Below, piece by piece: positions 28,870 to 36,002 of a DNA stretch of 64,000 nt. The position numbers were made by a program, and so were the translations under genes. The notes under the pieces are model-generated. The model had not been told where the DNA came from. It was given only the letters and a program-made list of their open reading frames with translations, and made no database searches. Source of the DNA: Winogradskyella sp. KYW1333. Its GTDB lineage: Bacteria; Bacteroidota; Bacteroidia; Flavobacteriales; Flavobacteriaceae. The first letter of the stretch is position 1. Each line of letters begins with the position of its first letter. The stretch spans positions 124,001-188,000 of the forward strand of contig NZ_QPHL01000013.1 in the NCBI RefSeq assembly GCF_003335675.1, in the 5' to 3' direction.

Positions 28870-29217
28870 ATGAAAAAAATAATACGTACTAGTATTTTAA
28901 TGATATTGATTTCAAGTTGTTCTGAGGGTTATATCCCCATTGAAGAAACGACACAAATTCCACCAGGTCCCGTTACTTACGAAACACATATTAGTCCAAT
29001 TATTTCTTCAAGATGTATTAGTTGTCATAGCGACAATAATCCTCAAGCGGGGGTTTTATTGGAAAACTATAATCAAGTTCGTAATTCTTCAGAAAATGGA
29101 TTACTTATTCAACGCATAAACGACCCTGCAGATCCTATGCCTGTCACAGGATTAATGCCACTTTCGACTAGAGTACTTTTTGATGAATGGAGCAATAATG
29201 GATATTTAGAAAACTAG
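28870..29217 (+). CDS. Monoheme c-type cytochrome-like lipoprotein
   Basis: The ATG at 28870 gives a leader with lipobox LISSCSEG and a 115-residue product; an ATG 54 bp upstream lies inside the preceding gene and adds a non-signal stretch. After VTYETHISPIISSRCISCHSD (heme motif CISCH near residue 49) comes NPQAGVLLENYNQV and, near the end, the segment MPVTGLMPLSTRVLFDEW, where the first or second Met could be the distal heme ligand. This layout is shared with small cytochrome domains that use the pattern I..RC..CH. It ends 2 bp before the YceI-like gene. Confidence 0.72.
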   Translation: MKKIIRTSILMILISSCSEGYIPIEETTQIPPGPVTYETHISPIISSRCISCHSDNNPQAGVLLENYNQVRNSSENGLLIQRINDPADPMPVTGLMPLSTRVLFDEWSNNGYLEN

Positions 29218-29219
29218 TG

Positions 29220-29768
29220 ATGAAAACAACTAAGATCTTAATTATTTTTTGTGTTTTATTATCACTGCAACTTCAAGCACAAAAATACTTTACTCGCTCA
29301 GGAATTACTCAATTTGAAGCCTCAGAAAAAGCTTTTGAGCCCATTGAAGCAATTAATAGTAGCACTACAGTACTATTAGATACTAACAATGGCAATATAG
29401 TCTCACAGGTTTTTATGGCAGGATTTCAATTTAAAAATGCCTTGATGCAAGAGCATTTTAACGAAAATTATATGGATAGCTATCAATACCCTAAAGCTAC
29501 ATTTAAAGGCAAGCTAGATAATTTTTCTATTGTCAGTTTAAATGCTAATAACAGTTATGATTTAAATGGAGTGCTTACCATAAAGGGTATCAAAAAAAAC
29601 ATTCAAACAATTGTATCTGTAAAAGTTGAAAACAATCGAATATTTATTTCAGGTAGTTTTTACGTAAACGCTAATGATTTCGACATCAAAATTCCTTCAA
29701 TTATTCGAGACAAAATTGCAAAGCAAATTGAAATCAGTATAAACTATGAACTCATTGAAAAAAAATAA
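29220..29768 (+). CDS. YceI-like secreted lipid-binding protein
   Basis: 182 residues with a signal peptide (LIIFCVLLSLQLQAQ) and a YceI-type lipocalin-like beta barrel: KYFTRSGITQFEASEKAF, MDSYQYPKATFKG and LNGVLTIKGIKKNIQTIVSV are the recognisable strands, and the end FDIKIPSIIRDKIAKQIEISI is typical. YceI proteins bind isoprenoid chains such as quinones, so a link with the neighbouring cytochromes is plausible. Start ATG at 29220 chosen over the GTG one codon before. Overlaps the next gene by 23 bp. Confidence 0.85.
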   Translation: MKTTKILIIFCVLLSLQLQAQKYFTRSGITQFEASEKAFEPIEAINSSTTVLLDTNNGNIVSQVFMAGFQFKNALMQEHFNENYMDSYQYPKATFKGKLDNFSIVSLNANNSYDLNGVLTIKGIKKNIQTIVSVKVENNRIFISGSFYVNANDFDIKIPSIIRDKIAKQIEISINYELIEKK

Positions 29769-30141
29769 ATCTTTCTTTATCATTTTTTCAATAATGATAA
29801 TTAGTATTAGCATAATTTCTATTTATCAATATATTTCTCTTGCCCCAAAAAAAGTTGTTGCAATAATACCTGAATATTCAGGAAATGCAAATGAATTCAA
29901 CTATTTAGTAACTGATAATCTTTCCTATTGGATAAGTAAAGTTGTTCAAATAACTGGAAAAGTTACACAGGTTAATGAGGATGGTATTTTACTTAATGGC
30001 ACCATATATTGTCAATTTGAAAACAAAAAGGATATCCAATCAATTATAGAAAATCAGAATATTGTGGTCAAAGGAAAATTGGTTGGGTTTGATGAATTAT
30101 TAATGGAAATAAAATTAAATCAATGTATTATTATTCAATAA
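29746..30141 (+). CDS. Membrane-anchored OB-fold protein (tRNA_anti-like)
   Basis: 131 residues: one N-terminal membrane helix (FFIIFSIMIISISIISIYQY, about 10-29) followed by a single OB-fold domain with VTDNLSYWISKVVQITGKVTQVNEDGILLNGTI and NIVVKGKLVGFDELLMEIKLNQC. Such OB proteins with an anchor are found in Bacteroidota beside YceI and beta-barrel genes; nucleic-acid binding is unlikely given the predicted extracytoplasmic location. Overlaps the YceI-like gene by 23 bp and the following gene by 19 bp, so the three are translated from one message. Confidence 0.72.
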   Translation: MNSLKKNKSFFIIFSIMIISISIISIYQYISLAPKKVVAIIPEYSGNANEFNYLVTDNLSYWISKVVQITGKVTQVNEDGILLNGTIYCQFENKKDIQSIIENQNIVVKGKLVGFDELLMEIKLNQCIIIQ

Positions 30142-31004
30142 AAAAATTGTTTTTAATAACAGTATTATCAGTTATTCCTTTCTTATGTGAAGCTCAGGAA
30201 GATGATTTGTTAAGAGAATTGGACAGTTTAAATCAAAATGAACCCAAATTTGAATTACCTGCTTTCAAAGCCCTTCAAATTGGTAATTTACAATCAACAA
30301 AAGTGGTTGATAAAGGCGATTTGTACTTAGTAGTAGCGCACCGCTTTGGAGTACTAAAAAATGGGATAGATGACTTTTTTGGATTAGACCAAGCCAATAC
30401 TAAAATTCAATTACTTTATGGTTTATTGCCAAATTTACAATTGGGATTTAGTAGAGATAGTTATGAAAAAACATACTCTGGAACTGCTAAATATAAGTTA
30501 TTCAGACAATCCGATAGAGTTCCTGTTAATGTTTCACTTTATGGTAGTGTGGATATGAATTCACAGCTCAAAAAAAGTTTATACCCTGGGCTAAAAACAT
30601 CTGATCGATTTTCATATACTGCACAAATTTTAGCATCAAGAAGTTTTTTAGAAAAACTTTCTTTAGAAGTAGCGCCTATTTTTGTACGTCATAATTTACA
30701 AGATTTGAATTTTACTAAAACTCAGACTCATAATCAACTACTTTTGGGGATGGGTGGACGCTATAAACTTTCTAAAAGATTGAGTTTGAATATGGACTAT
30801 GCCTATAATTTTAGTAAAAACAAGAATTCATTATATAAAAACCCTTTAACAATAGGGGTTGATATTGAAACAGGCGGTCATGTTTTTCAATTATTATTTA
30901 CCAACTCCAGAGCGAGTAATGATAGTAGTTTTTTAACAGAAACCACTGGAGATTGGTCTAAGGGTGAAATTTCATTTGGCTTCAACATTGTACGTGTATT
31001 TTAA
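30123..31004 (+). CDS. DUF5777-like outer-membrane beta-barrel protein
   Basis: 293 residues with a signal peptide ending at CEAQ. The segment KALQIGNLQSTKVVDKGDLYLVVAHRFG and the alternating amphipathic strands ending in ISFGFNIVRVF (terminal aromatic) fit an outer-membrane beta barrel, and the opening region matches what is known as DUF5777. It may form the outer-membrane scaffold for the cytochrome-like lipoproteins encoded upstream. Substrate and partners are not known. Confidence 0.75.
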   Translation: MYYYSIKKLFLITVLSVIPFLCEAQEDDLLRELDSLNQNEPKFELPAFKALQIGNLQSTKVVDKGDLYLVVAHRFGVLKNGIDDFFGLDQANTKIQLLYGLLPNLQLGFSRDSYEKTYSGTAKYKLFRQSDRVPVNVSLYGSVDMNSQLKKSLYPGLKTSDRFSYTAQILASRSFLEKLSLEVAPIFVRHNLQDLNFTKTQTHNQLLLGMGGRYKLSKRLSLNMDYAYNFSKNKNSLYKNPLTIGVDIETGGHVFQLLFTNSRASNDSSFLTETTGDWSKGEISFGFNIVRVF

Positions 31005-31057
31005 GTTAATTTTTATTAGTAGTTCAATTATACACTCAAATTAATATTCTTCTAAAT

Positions 31058-31390
31058 ATGTTTGAAAGGTTAAAAGCTAAATGGAATATTCATTCCAACG
31101 TTCAATTGATCATAATTTTTATTGTGTTTGCAATAACAGGAAGTTTAAGTTTAAAAATCACGAAACCTATTTTAATTTACATTGGGGTAGATTCAGGATA
31201 TTTTAAGACCTTTTTTTTAGGGTATTTTTTATATGTTCTTATTAGAATTTTAATACTATTTCCCGTATATCAAATATTACTTTTAGCCATCGGAACTTTA
31301 TTCGGTCAATTTGATTTTTTTTGGAATTTCACAAAAAATACATTAAGAAAGACCTTTCTTAAACTTATTAATAAAATTTTCTTTAAATGA
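31058..31390 (+). CDS. Small two- to three-helix membrane protein (DUF6787-like)
   Basis: 110 residues, basic, with hydrophobic helices at about 17-34, 45-65 and 66-84. The opening FERLKAKWNIHSNVQLIIIFIVFAITGSLS and the FPVYQILLLAIGTLFGQFDFFW segment are like a small membrane-protein family of Bacteroidota that I believe is DUF6787, though I am not certain of the number. No function known. It follows the beta-barrel gene by 53 bp and precedes a strong terminator. Confidence 0.7.
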   Translation: MFERLKAKWNIHSNVQLIIIFIVFAITGSLSLKITKPILIYIGVDSGYFKTFFLGYFLYVLIRILILFPVYQILLLAIGTLFGQFDFFWNFTKNTLRKTFLKLINKIFFK

Positions 31391-31439
31391 AAGATTTTAA
31401 AATACTTTGTTTTTCATGATGTTGTTTACTTGTTTTTTG

Positions 31440-31470
31440 AAAAGGGGTTGTTAGTTCAACCCCTTTTATT
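31440..31470 (+). terminator. Rho-independent terminator of the cytochrome/YceI operon
   Basis: Perfect 11-bp arms AAAAGGGGTTG/CAACCCCTTTT (31440-31450, 31457-31467) with a 6-nt loop and T-rich tail. Confidence 0.8.
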
Positions 31471-31542
31471 TCATATAGTTTGCTTTAATAAGTCTACTGT
31501 AGTGTAAAGTTGTGATGCAGGGTTATTCGTTCATGATAAGGG

Positions 31543-31665
31543 TCATTATATGATGGGTGTCGATTAAGTCTCTCGGAGTCAAACTTATGTTCGATATTTC
31601 CAATGAGTTATCTACTAAAACAATAAAACGGTTATACTTTTATAAAGTGTATCCGTTTTTTATTT
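31543..31665 (+). repeat. Long direct repeat A, including copy 2 of the tRNA-3'-end/hairpin unit
   Basis: About 123 bp nearly identical to 32434-32554. The first 70 bp (starting TCATTATATGATGGGTGTCG) differ by only about half a dozen substitutions; the stretch TCTACTAAAACAATAAAACG with the following GGTTATAC is identical in both. The last 49 bp (31612-31660) are the unit that follows tRNA-fMet, with hairpin and T6. The hairpin's right arm has GTGTATCC where copy 1 has GTGTAACC, which weakens one pair. The stretch 31471-31542 shows nothing else. Confidence 0.85.
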
Positions 31666-31672
31666 TTACAGC

Positions 31673-32374
31673 ATGTTAAAAAATATTATTTACATCTTTT
31701 CTGCGCTTCTGTTTGCCTCGTGTACCAAATCGACAAGCACTTCTTCTATCAAGGTTGTTGGTGAAATGAGAGACGTGATGTGGAAAGGAGATTTAAAAGG
31801 TAAGATTGCAACAGATTCATTAAATAACAAAGAAACCTATGGATTAGGACCTATTGAGTTTTTGAAAGGAGAGATAGTAGTATTTGAAGGACAAACATTT
31901 GTGTCGAAGGTTATTGACAGTGTTTCTCATCAGGTAACTAAAATTCCCTCAGTCAGGGCTCCCTTTTTTGTATACAGCACAAATAGTGATTTAAAAGTTG
32001 TTGAGCTTACTCTTGATAATTACTCGCTAAAAAAAATAGAAGAACACATTGATTCAGTCTATAAAAATTATGACCAACCTTTGTTAATACGTATTGATGG
32101 GGTTTTTAATAAAATGAAACTTCATAGTGTTAATTTACCTGATGGTGAGCAAGTATCATCGCCAGATGAAGCGCACCAAGGATTAACACAATATGATTTA
32201 AAAAATATTAGTGGATCTTTGATCGGCTTCTTTTCTCGAAATCATAAGGCAGTTTTTACGCATCATGACAGTTTTTTTCACGCACACTTTATTTCCAATG
32301 ATCGTGGAGTGTTAGGCCATATCGACGAAACCGATTTTAATTCTTCAAAAGTAATCTTGAAAGTTTCAAAGTAA
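31673..32374 (+). CDS. Acetolactate decarboxylase-family lipoprotein (exported)
   Basis: Family members turn 2-acetolactate into acetoin. The 233-residue protein has VVGEMRDVMWKGDLKGKIATD and YGLGPIEFLKGEIVVFEGQTF in its first part and, near 190-215, GSLIGFFSRNHKAVFTHHDS then FFHAHFISNDRGVLGHIDE; the His cluster (HAH and the later His before Ile-Asp) corresponds to the zinc ligands of AlsD/BudA. Unlike the classical cytoplasmic enzyme it starts with a lipoprotein leader (LLFASCTKS, Cys 17), so it should act outside the cytoplasm. It is the only gene between two long direct repeats; its ATG is 12 nt after the hairpin of repeat A. No acetolactate synthase gene is nearby. Confidence 0.82.
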   Translation: MLKNIIYIFSALLFASCTKSTSTSSIKVVGEMRDVMWKGDLKGKIATDSLNNKETYGLGPIEFLKGEIVVFEGQTFVSKVIDSVSHQVTKIPSVRAPFFVYSTNSDLKVVELTLDNYSLKKIEEHIDSVYKNYDQPLLIRIDGVFNKMKLHSVNLPDGEQVSSPDEAHQGLTQYDLKNISGSLIGFFSRNHKAVFTHHDSFFHAHFISNDRGVLGHIDETDFNSSKVILKVSK

Positions 32375-32433
32375 TTCTATGTCCATAAATTGGCATTCAA
32401 TTTTTCAACTATCTGAATATCTCAAAATTAGAC

Positions 32434-32554
32434 TCATTATGTGATGAGTGTCGATTAAGTCTCTCGGAGTTAAACTTATGTTCGCTATTTCGACTGATTT
32501 ATCTACTAAAACAATAAAACGGTTATACTATTATAGTGTAGCCGTTTTTTATTT
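32434..32554 (+). repeat. Long direct repeat B, including copy 3 of the tRNA-3'-end/hairpin unit
   Basis: Second copy of the ~120-bp repeat that also precedes the acetolactate decarboxylase gene. The hairpin (32503-32550) has a shorter loop than copies 1 and 2 (TATTATAGTG) and GTAGCC in the right arm. It serves as terminator for the decarboxylase gene. From here to 32693 there is no coding frame of note. Confidence 0.85.
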
Positions 32555-32693
32555 ACATCGATGGGACTAAGGCATCATTCGTTTAATTATTAGCATCATT
32601 TCATTTTACTTCCTTTGAAATATCCAAAATATGTTTAATTTTAAATAAATTATCCTAGTGGATTAACATTTAAAAATTGATAATAAAAATATT

Positions 32694-33077
32694 ATGAGTA
32701 TTAAAAGAGGAAACCTTGGTTTTCATGTATCATTTGTAGTGCCAAATGAGGCTACGGAAAGAATGGATCAGTTTATTACAACACATGAACAGTTTATGCG
32801 GGAAACCCATCACCTATCTGGTGATCAAGAACCCATTATTTTATCTTATTCTGTATTTAAGTCCCCAGAATTGAATAATCCTTTCGATCCTAATAGTGGT
32901 GAAACAGGAAACACACTTTATGGTTTAACAGAAATTTATAATGGCCCTGAAGGTGTTCAGGCTCATATGACTTTAGGTCAGCAACGTGAAGCTATGTTTG
33001 CTGAATTAGTAGACTTAACAAACACATATAGTGTTGCAGGAATTCTCGGAGCACCTGTAATCGCGGCAATGGAATAA
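32694..33077 (+). CDS. ABM-like dimeric alpha/beta-barrel protein
   Basis: 127 residues, no signal peptide. The pattern GFHVSFVVPNEATERMDQFI near the start and TLYGLTEIYNGPEGVQAHMTLGQ near 80-102 follow the antibiotic-biosynthesis-monooxygenase (ABM) fold, in which the motif xExYxxxxxxxxH precedes the second helix. A proline/asparagine-rich insertion (SPELNNPFDPNSGETGN) lies between strands. Function unknown; ABM proteins act as cofactor-free oxygenases, heme-degrading enzymes or signal-bearing folds. It lies in a module bounded by repeat copies 3 and 4. Confidence 0.6.
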   Translation: MSIKRGNLGFHVSFVVPNEATERMDQFITTHEQFMRETHHLSGDQEPIILSYSVFKSPELNNPFDPNSGETGNTLYGLTEIYNGPEGVQAHMTLGQQREAMFAELVDLTNTYSVAGILGAPVIAAME

Positions 33078-33137
33078 TTAAAACTTATTTTAATTTATCA
33101 AATTATTTAGCGGTGCTGCAACTTTAAATATTAGTAG

Positions 33138-33156
33138 TTGTAGATTGCATCTACAA
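33138..33156. promoter_or_regulatory. Inverted repeat upstream of the 87-residue ABM-like gene
   Basis: Perfect 8-bp arms TTGTAGAT/ATCTACAA with a 3-bp spacer, 26 bp before the start codon. It could be an operator or a leader hairpin; it lacks a T tract and so is not a terminator. Confidence 0.4.
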
Positions 33157-33182
33157 GCTATTTTAACTTTAAATAAATAAAA

Positions 33183-33446
33183 ATGAATTTAGTAATTAAA
33201 GGGAAATGCACGTCAAGTTATGACGCGGTATATAAAGACTTTATTGAATTGTCAGAAACAAGAGCACAATGTTGTGATGAATCTAAGACAACAATTAGTA
33301 AAATAGACAATAATAACTTTGTTGTTCTATTGTTTGATGTTGACATGAGTAAATTGAAAGAAATATTATCTACTCCTGAAAGAGCTGAAGTAATTAAAAA
33401 GAACGGTATTTCAAATGAAATGTTTCAATTTACGTCTTTGGGATAA
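33183..33446 (+). CDS. Small ABM-like (ferredoxin-fold) protein, unknown function
   Basis: 87 residues, cytoplasmic by prediction. Alternating strand-helix pattern NLVIKGKCTSSYDAVYKDFIELSETRAQCC, TTISKIDNNNFVVLLFDVD, MSKLKEILSTPERAEVIKKNGI fits a beta-alpha-beta ferredoxin-like fold, as in ABM or stress-responsive A/B-barrel proteins. A CC pair sits in the first helix. Ends 33 bp before repeat copy 4. Confidence 0.55.
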   Translation: MNLVIKGKCTSSYDAVYKDFIELSETRAQCCDESKTTISKIDNNNFVVLLFDVDMSKLKEILSTPERAEVIKKNGISNEMFQFTSLG

Positions 33447-33478
33447 AGGTGTAAAAATATGTTTTGATATTTGGAATA

Positions 33479-33531
33479 TTCCCGCTACTCAAAAAATAAA
33501 ACGGTTATACTATTATAGTGTAACCGTTTTT
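33479..33531 (+). repeat. Repeat copy 4: exact tRNA-fMet terminal 11-mer plus hairpin
   Basis: TTCCCGCTACT (33479-33489) is identical to the last bases of the tRNA-fMet gene and its first downstream bases (26122-26132). The AATAAAACGG/CCGTTTTT hairpin follows. Upstream, ATGTTTTGATATTTGGAATA resembles the matching part of repeats A and B. Lying between convergent genes, with A- and T-runs on opposite sides, the hairpin can stop transcription from both directions. Confidence 0.82.
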
Positions 33532-33556
33532 GATTTTATTCCTAGAAAATTTAGCG

Positions 33557-34096
33557 CTACATTAATTTACCTAAGAATACCTGTGCTCTGGAATTAAAAG
33601 GATTTCCGCTAGCTCTTCTATTTGATGCGATTTGTCCGGTATGCCAGATAGCATCTGATAAGGGACCGTTAATAGCATTCCAAAATGGAAAAGACATACT
33701 TTGACCACCGAAATTAATTTTTACTGAGACTTCAGAGATTTTAACTTCTTTTATTAGCATATCAGACATTTTTTTAAGATTTAACAATGTCTTAGTTCTA
33801 TATTCACTAAAGGACATTTCATATTTAGTTTCTGTAGGATACTCTTTATTATGAAATGCATAAATGACCATTTCTGTTAAGCCATAAATATGCTCTAAAA
33901 CATCTAATGAAGATCGACTATCGTCACTAGGCTTGTATGAGAGGTCAATATCTCTTAGGCCATCAGTGGCCCAGTAATATCTAAACCCTAAACCTTCAAT
34001 TAATCGGGTGATTACTGTTTCAGTGGTAAAATTATCAGCATAGGGGCCTATCTCAGAAAAAGGTAATGATTCATTGGTTTTTTCAGACTCTTTCAT
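33557..34096 (-). CDS. DinB/YfiT-like four-helix metal-binding protein
   Basis: 179 residues in the DinB superfamily: helical throughout, with an N-terminal segment ETVITRLIEGLGFRYYWATDGL, a first His in VLEHIYGLTEMVIYAFHN and the second His pair region in SDAIWHTGQIASNRRASGN, matching the three-histidine metal site. Members include bacillithiol-dependent transferases and thiol-dependent detoxification enzymes. Only leftward gene between the tRNA and 43.6 kb; its end faces repeat copy 4. Confidence 0.78.
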   Translation of the reverse strand: MKESEKTNESLPFSEIGPYADNFTTETVITRLIEGLGFRYYWATDGLRDIDLSYKPSDDSRSSLDVLEHIYGLTEMVIYAFHNKEYPTETKYEMSFSEYRTKTLLNLKKMSDMLIKEVKISEVSVKINFGGQSMSFPFWNAINGPLSDAIWHTGQIASNRRASGNPFNSRAQVFLGKLM

Positions 34097-34233
34097 AATA
34101 TATAATTTAATTGTTTAAAGTTTTAATTATCAAAATAGACAGTTTATTACATAATAAATATACTTGTTATATTATAACTTGCAAAATACAATTAATAATT
34201 TTATGTTTGATGTAAATCAATATATCAAAAATC

Positions 34234-35361
34234 ATGAAAAAATTATTTATTATTCTAGTTTTGAGTTCGAGTATTTCTAATGCTCAATGGATTCAAAAAT
34301 CATCTTGTAAGAAGAGTGCTGAAAAAATCACTAACGCAGCAATAGAATCAATAGCGAACCTTGAGTATTTATCTGCCATGGGAATTGCCAAGGCAGCACT
34401 GTTGTTAGATCCAAATTGTGGATGTGCCCAACTAGTTTTAGCTGCTGTTAGTAGTCCAAACCCAAATTGGGGAAGTCAAAAATCAAAGCTTGAAGCTATA
34501 GATGTTTCAAAACTTAGTGCTGAAGAAAAAACATGGCATAGTTTTCTTATGACCTCCCGAGAAGATAGACCTGATGTTGCAAAATCAGCAATGGCAGAAC
34601 ATCCGGAAAGTCCCTTAATTAACTGGTTGGCTACAACACCAGCTGATTTTAATACTTTTAAAACATTTGCTGAAAAATTTCCTGAGCAAGCGTCGGCATC
34701 TTATAATATGATGTCGTATGCTTATTTAAGAGGAGATTATGGTGAGCCAAATCAAGAGATGGCAATGGATTATGTAGAACGTTCTCAACAGATGCACTAT
34801 GGACCAAACTCTTATGATTCAATGGCAGAACACTATGCATCTATAGGGGAATATCAAAAAGCACTAGAACTTCAATTGAAAGCAGTTGATTTTGCCCAAT
34901 TTGGTTCCCCTTATTGGAATTTTGCAAGAATATATTATGCAAAAGTGAACCAAGAGGATATCTCTAAACAATTAATAAAAAATCAAAAAGAAGCTCAAGA
35001 TGCAATAACAGCAAATGACTATGAGACATATTCAAAGTTTATGCATCCAGATATTAATCATATGACAGGAGATTCTAATTTGTCACCATTTTATACGTTT
35101 AATAAAGCCTCATTTGAGAGGGAACGAGTAATTACTTGGAAAAGTTTTGAATTAGAAAATATGGATGTGAATTATTCTCCAGATATGAAAACAGCTGTTC
35201 TCACATTTTATGCATCAGGAAGTTATATTTTTAATGATACCGACAAAGAGGTTGCTTACAGTACAAGAGGTTCTTCCGTTTGGGTTAACACTGATCAAGG
35301 ATGGAAAATTATGCATAGCTCATGGGCTCCTAATAAAAATGGAGTTGGAATACCTGAATAA
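34234..35361 (+). CDS. Secreted TPR protein with C-terminal NTF2-like domain
   Basis: 375 residues with a signal peptide (LFIILVLSSSISNAQ). Residues about 25-245 are helical repeats of TPR type (YLSAMGIAKAALLLDPNCGCAQLVLAAV, DSMAEHYASIGEYQKALELQLKAVDFA). From about 260 to the end the protein has the NTF2-like/DUF4440 pattern: EAQDAITANDYETYSKFMHPDINHMTGD, ending TAVLTFYASGSYIF and SSVWVNTDQGWKIMHSSWAPN. Fusion of both domains in one exported protein is not rare in Bacteroidota. It opens the series of NTF2-like proteins that continues to 43.6 kb. Ends 19 bp before repeat copy 5, which is its terminator. Confidence 0.75.
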   Translation: MKKLFIILVLSSSISNAQWIQKSSCKKSAEKITNAAIESIANLEYLSAMGIAKAALLLDPNCGCAQLVLAAVSSPNPNWGSQKSKLEAIDVSKLSAEEKTWHSFLMTSREDRPDVAKSAMAEHPESPLINWLATTPADFNTFKTFAEKFPEQASASYNMMSYAYLRGDYGEPNQEMAMDYVERSQQMHYGPNSYDSMAEHYASIGEYQKALELQLKAVDFAQFGSPYWNFARIYYAKVNQEDISKQLIKNQKEAQDAITANDYETYSKFMHPDINHMTGDSNLSPFYTFNKASFERERVITWKSFELENMDVNYSPDMKTAVLTFYASGSYIFNDTDKEVAYSTRGSSVWVNTDQGWKIMHSSWAPNKNGVGIPE

Positions 35362-35380
35362 TTATTTAAATAGGTTTGTT

Positions 35381-35426
35381 TACTGAAACAATAAAACGGT
35401 TATACCATTAAGGTGTAACCGTTTTT
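35381..35426 (+). repeat. Repeat copy 5: hairpin unit with compensatory base change
   Basis: TACTGAAACAATAAAACGG followed by the hairpin. In this copy TACC pairs with GGTG where copies 1, 3 and 4 have TACT with AGTG, a compensatory change that keeps the stem. It ends 12 nt before the start codon of the next gene. Confidence 0.8.
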
Positions 35427-35438
35427 GTATTTTTATAT

Positions 35439-35708
35439 ATGTCAAAAAAAATGTTCTATCCTCTTTCTCTGTTGTTAATTCCATTAATTGGGATGTCTAT
35501 CACTAATGAGATCAACTGGAGTCCATTTGATTTCATTATTATGGGTTCTCTACTCTTTTTGCTAAGTATTGGAATTAATTTTATGAGTAACCGAACAAAT
35601 AATGTAAAAAACCGCCTTTTATACATTGGAATATTAGTTTTAATATTTATGTTAATATGGGCAGAGTTGGCAGTAGGTATTCTTGAAACTCCTTTTGCAG
35701 GCAGTTAA
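35439..35708 (+). CDS. Small membrane protein, three helices
   Basis: 89 residues, hydrophobic stretches at about 7-23 (YPLSLLLIPLIGMSITN), 30-47 (FIIMGSLLFLLSIGINF) and 61-80 (LLYIGILVLIFMLIWAELAVG). The conserved-looking WAELAVGI.ETPFAGS end matches small membrane proteins seen in flavobacteria. No function known. The ATG is only 12 nt after the T-run of repeat copy 5, so it needs read-through or a start within the repeat. Confidence 0.7.
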   Translation: MSKKMFYPLSLLLIPLIGMSITNEINWSPFDFIIMGSLLFLLSIGINFMSNRTNNVKNRLLYIGILVLIFMLIWAELAVGILETPFAGS

Positions 35709-36002
35709 GTTAGTAATCGATTACGTTGTACGTTACCTTTAAATAATGGACTTAGGATAATCAAAATTAATATGTTTCAATCTCTTATCAATAATATTGA
35801 TAATTCTATTAAAATAAAAGAGTACATTCTAAGTTGAAAAAGGATTTTTCAGTTTTGATAAGAAGATCTGACTAGCTAAATGGATTCTATTTCTGTCATA
35901 TTATCGAATAAAGAATGACATTATCGATTTAAGTTGCAAAAAGCAATTAATAATTCGAGTTTGTATTTCAATAAAAAATTTAAGAAATCAAATCAATTAA
36001 TT
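35709..36002. other. Non-coding gap before the AhpD-like gene
   Basis: 294 bp, AT-rich, without a plausible gene on either strand. An in-frame ATG at 35934 would extend the next gene by 23 residues, but its signal peptide begins at 36003, so this stretch is read as leader and promoter region. No convincing TAnnTTTG box was found. Confidence 0.5.
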
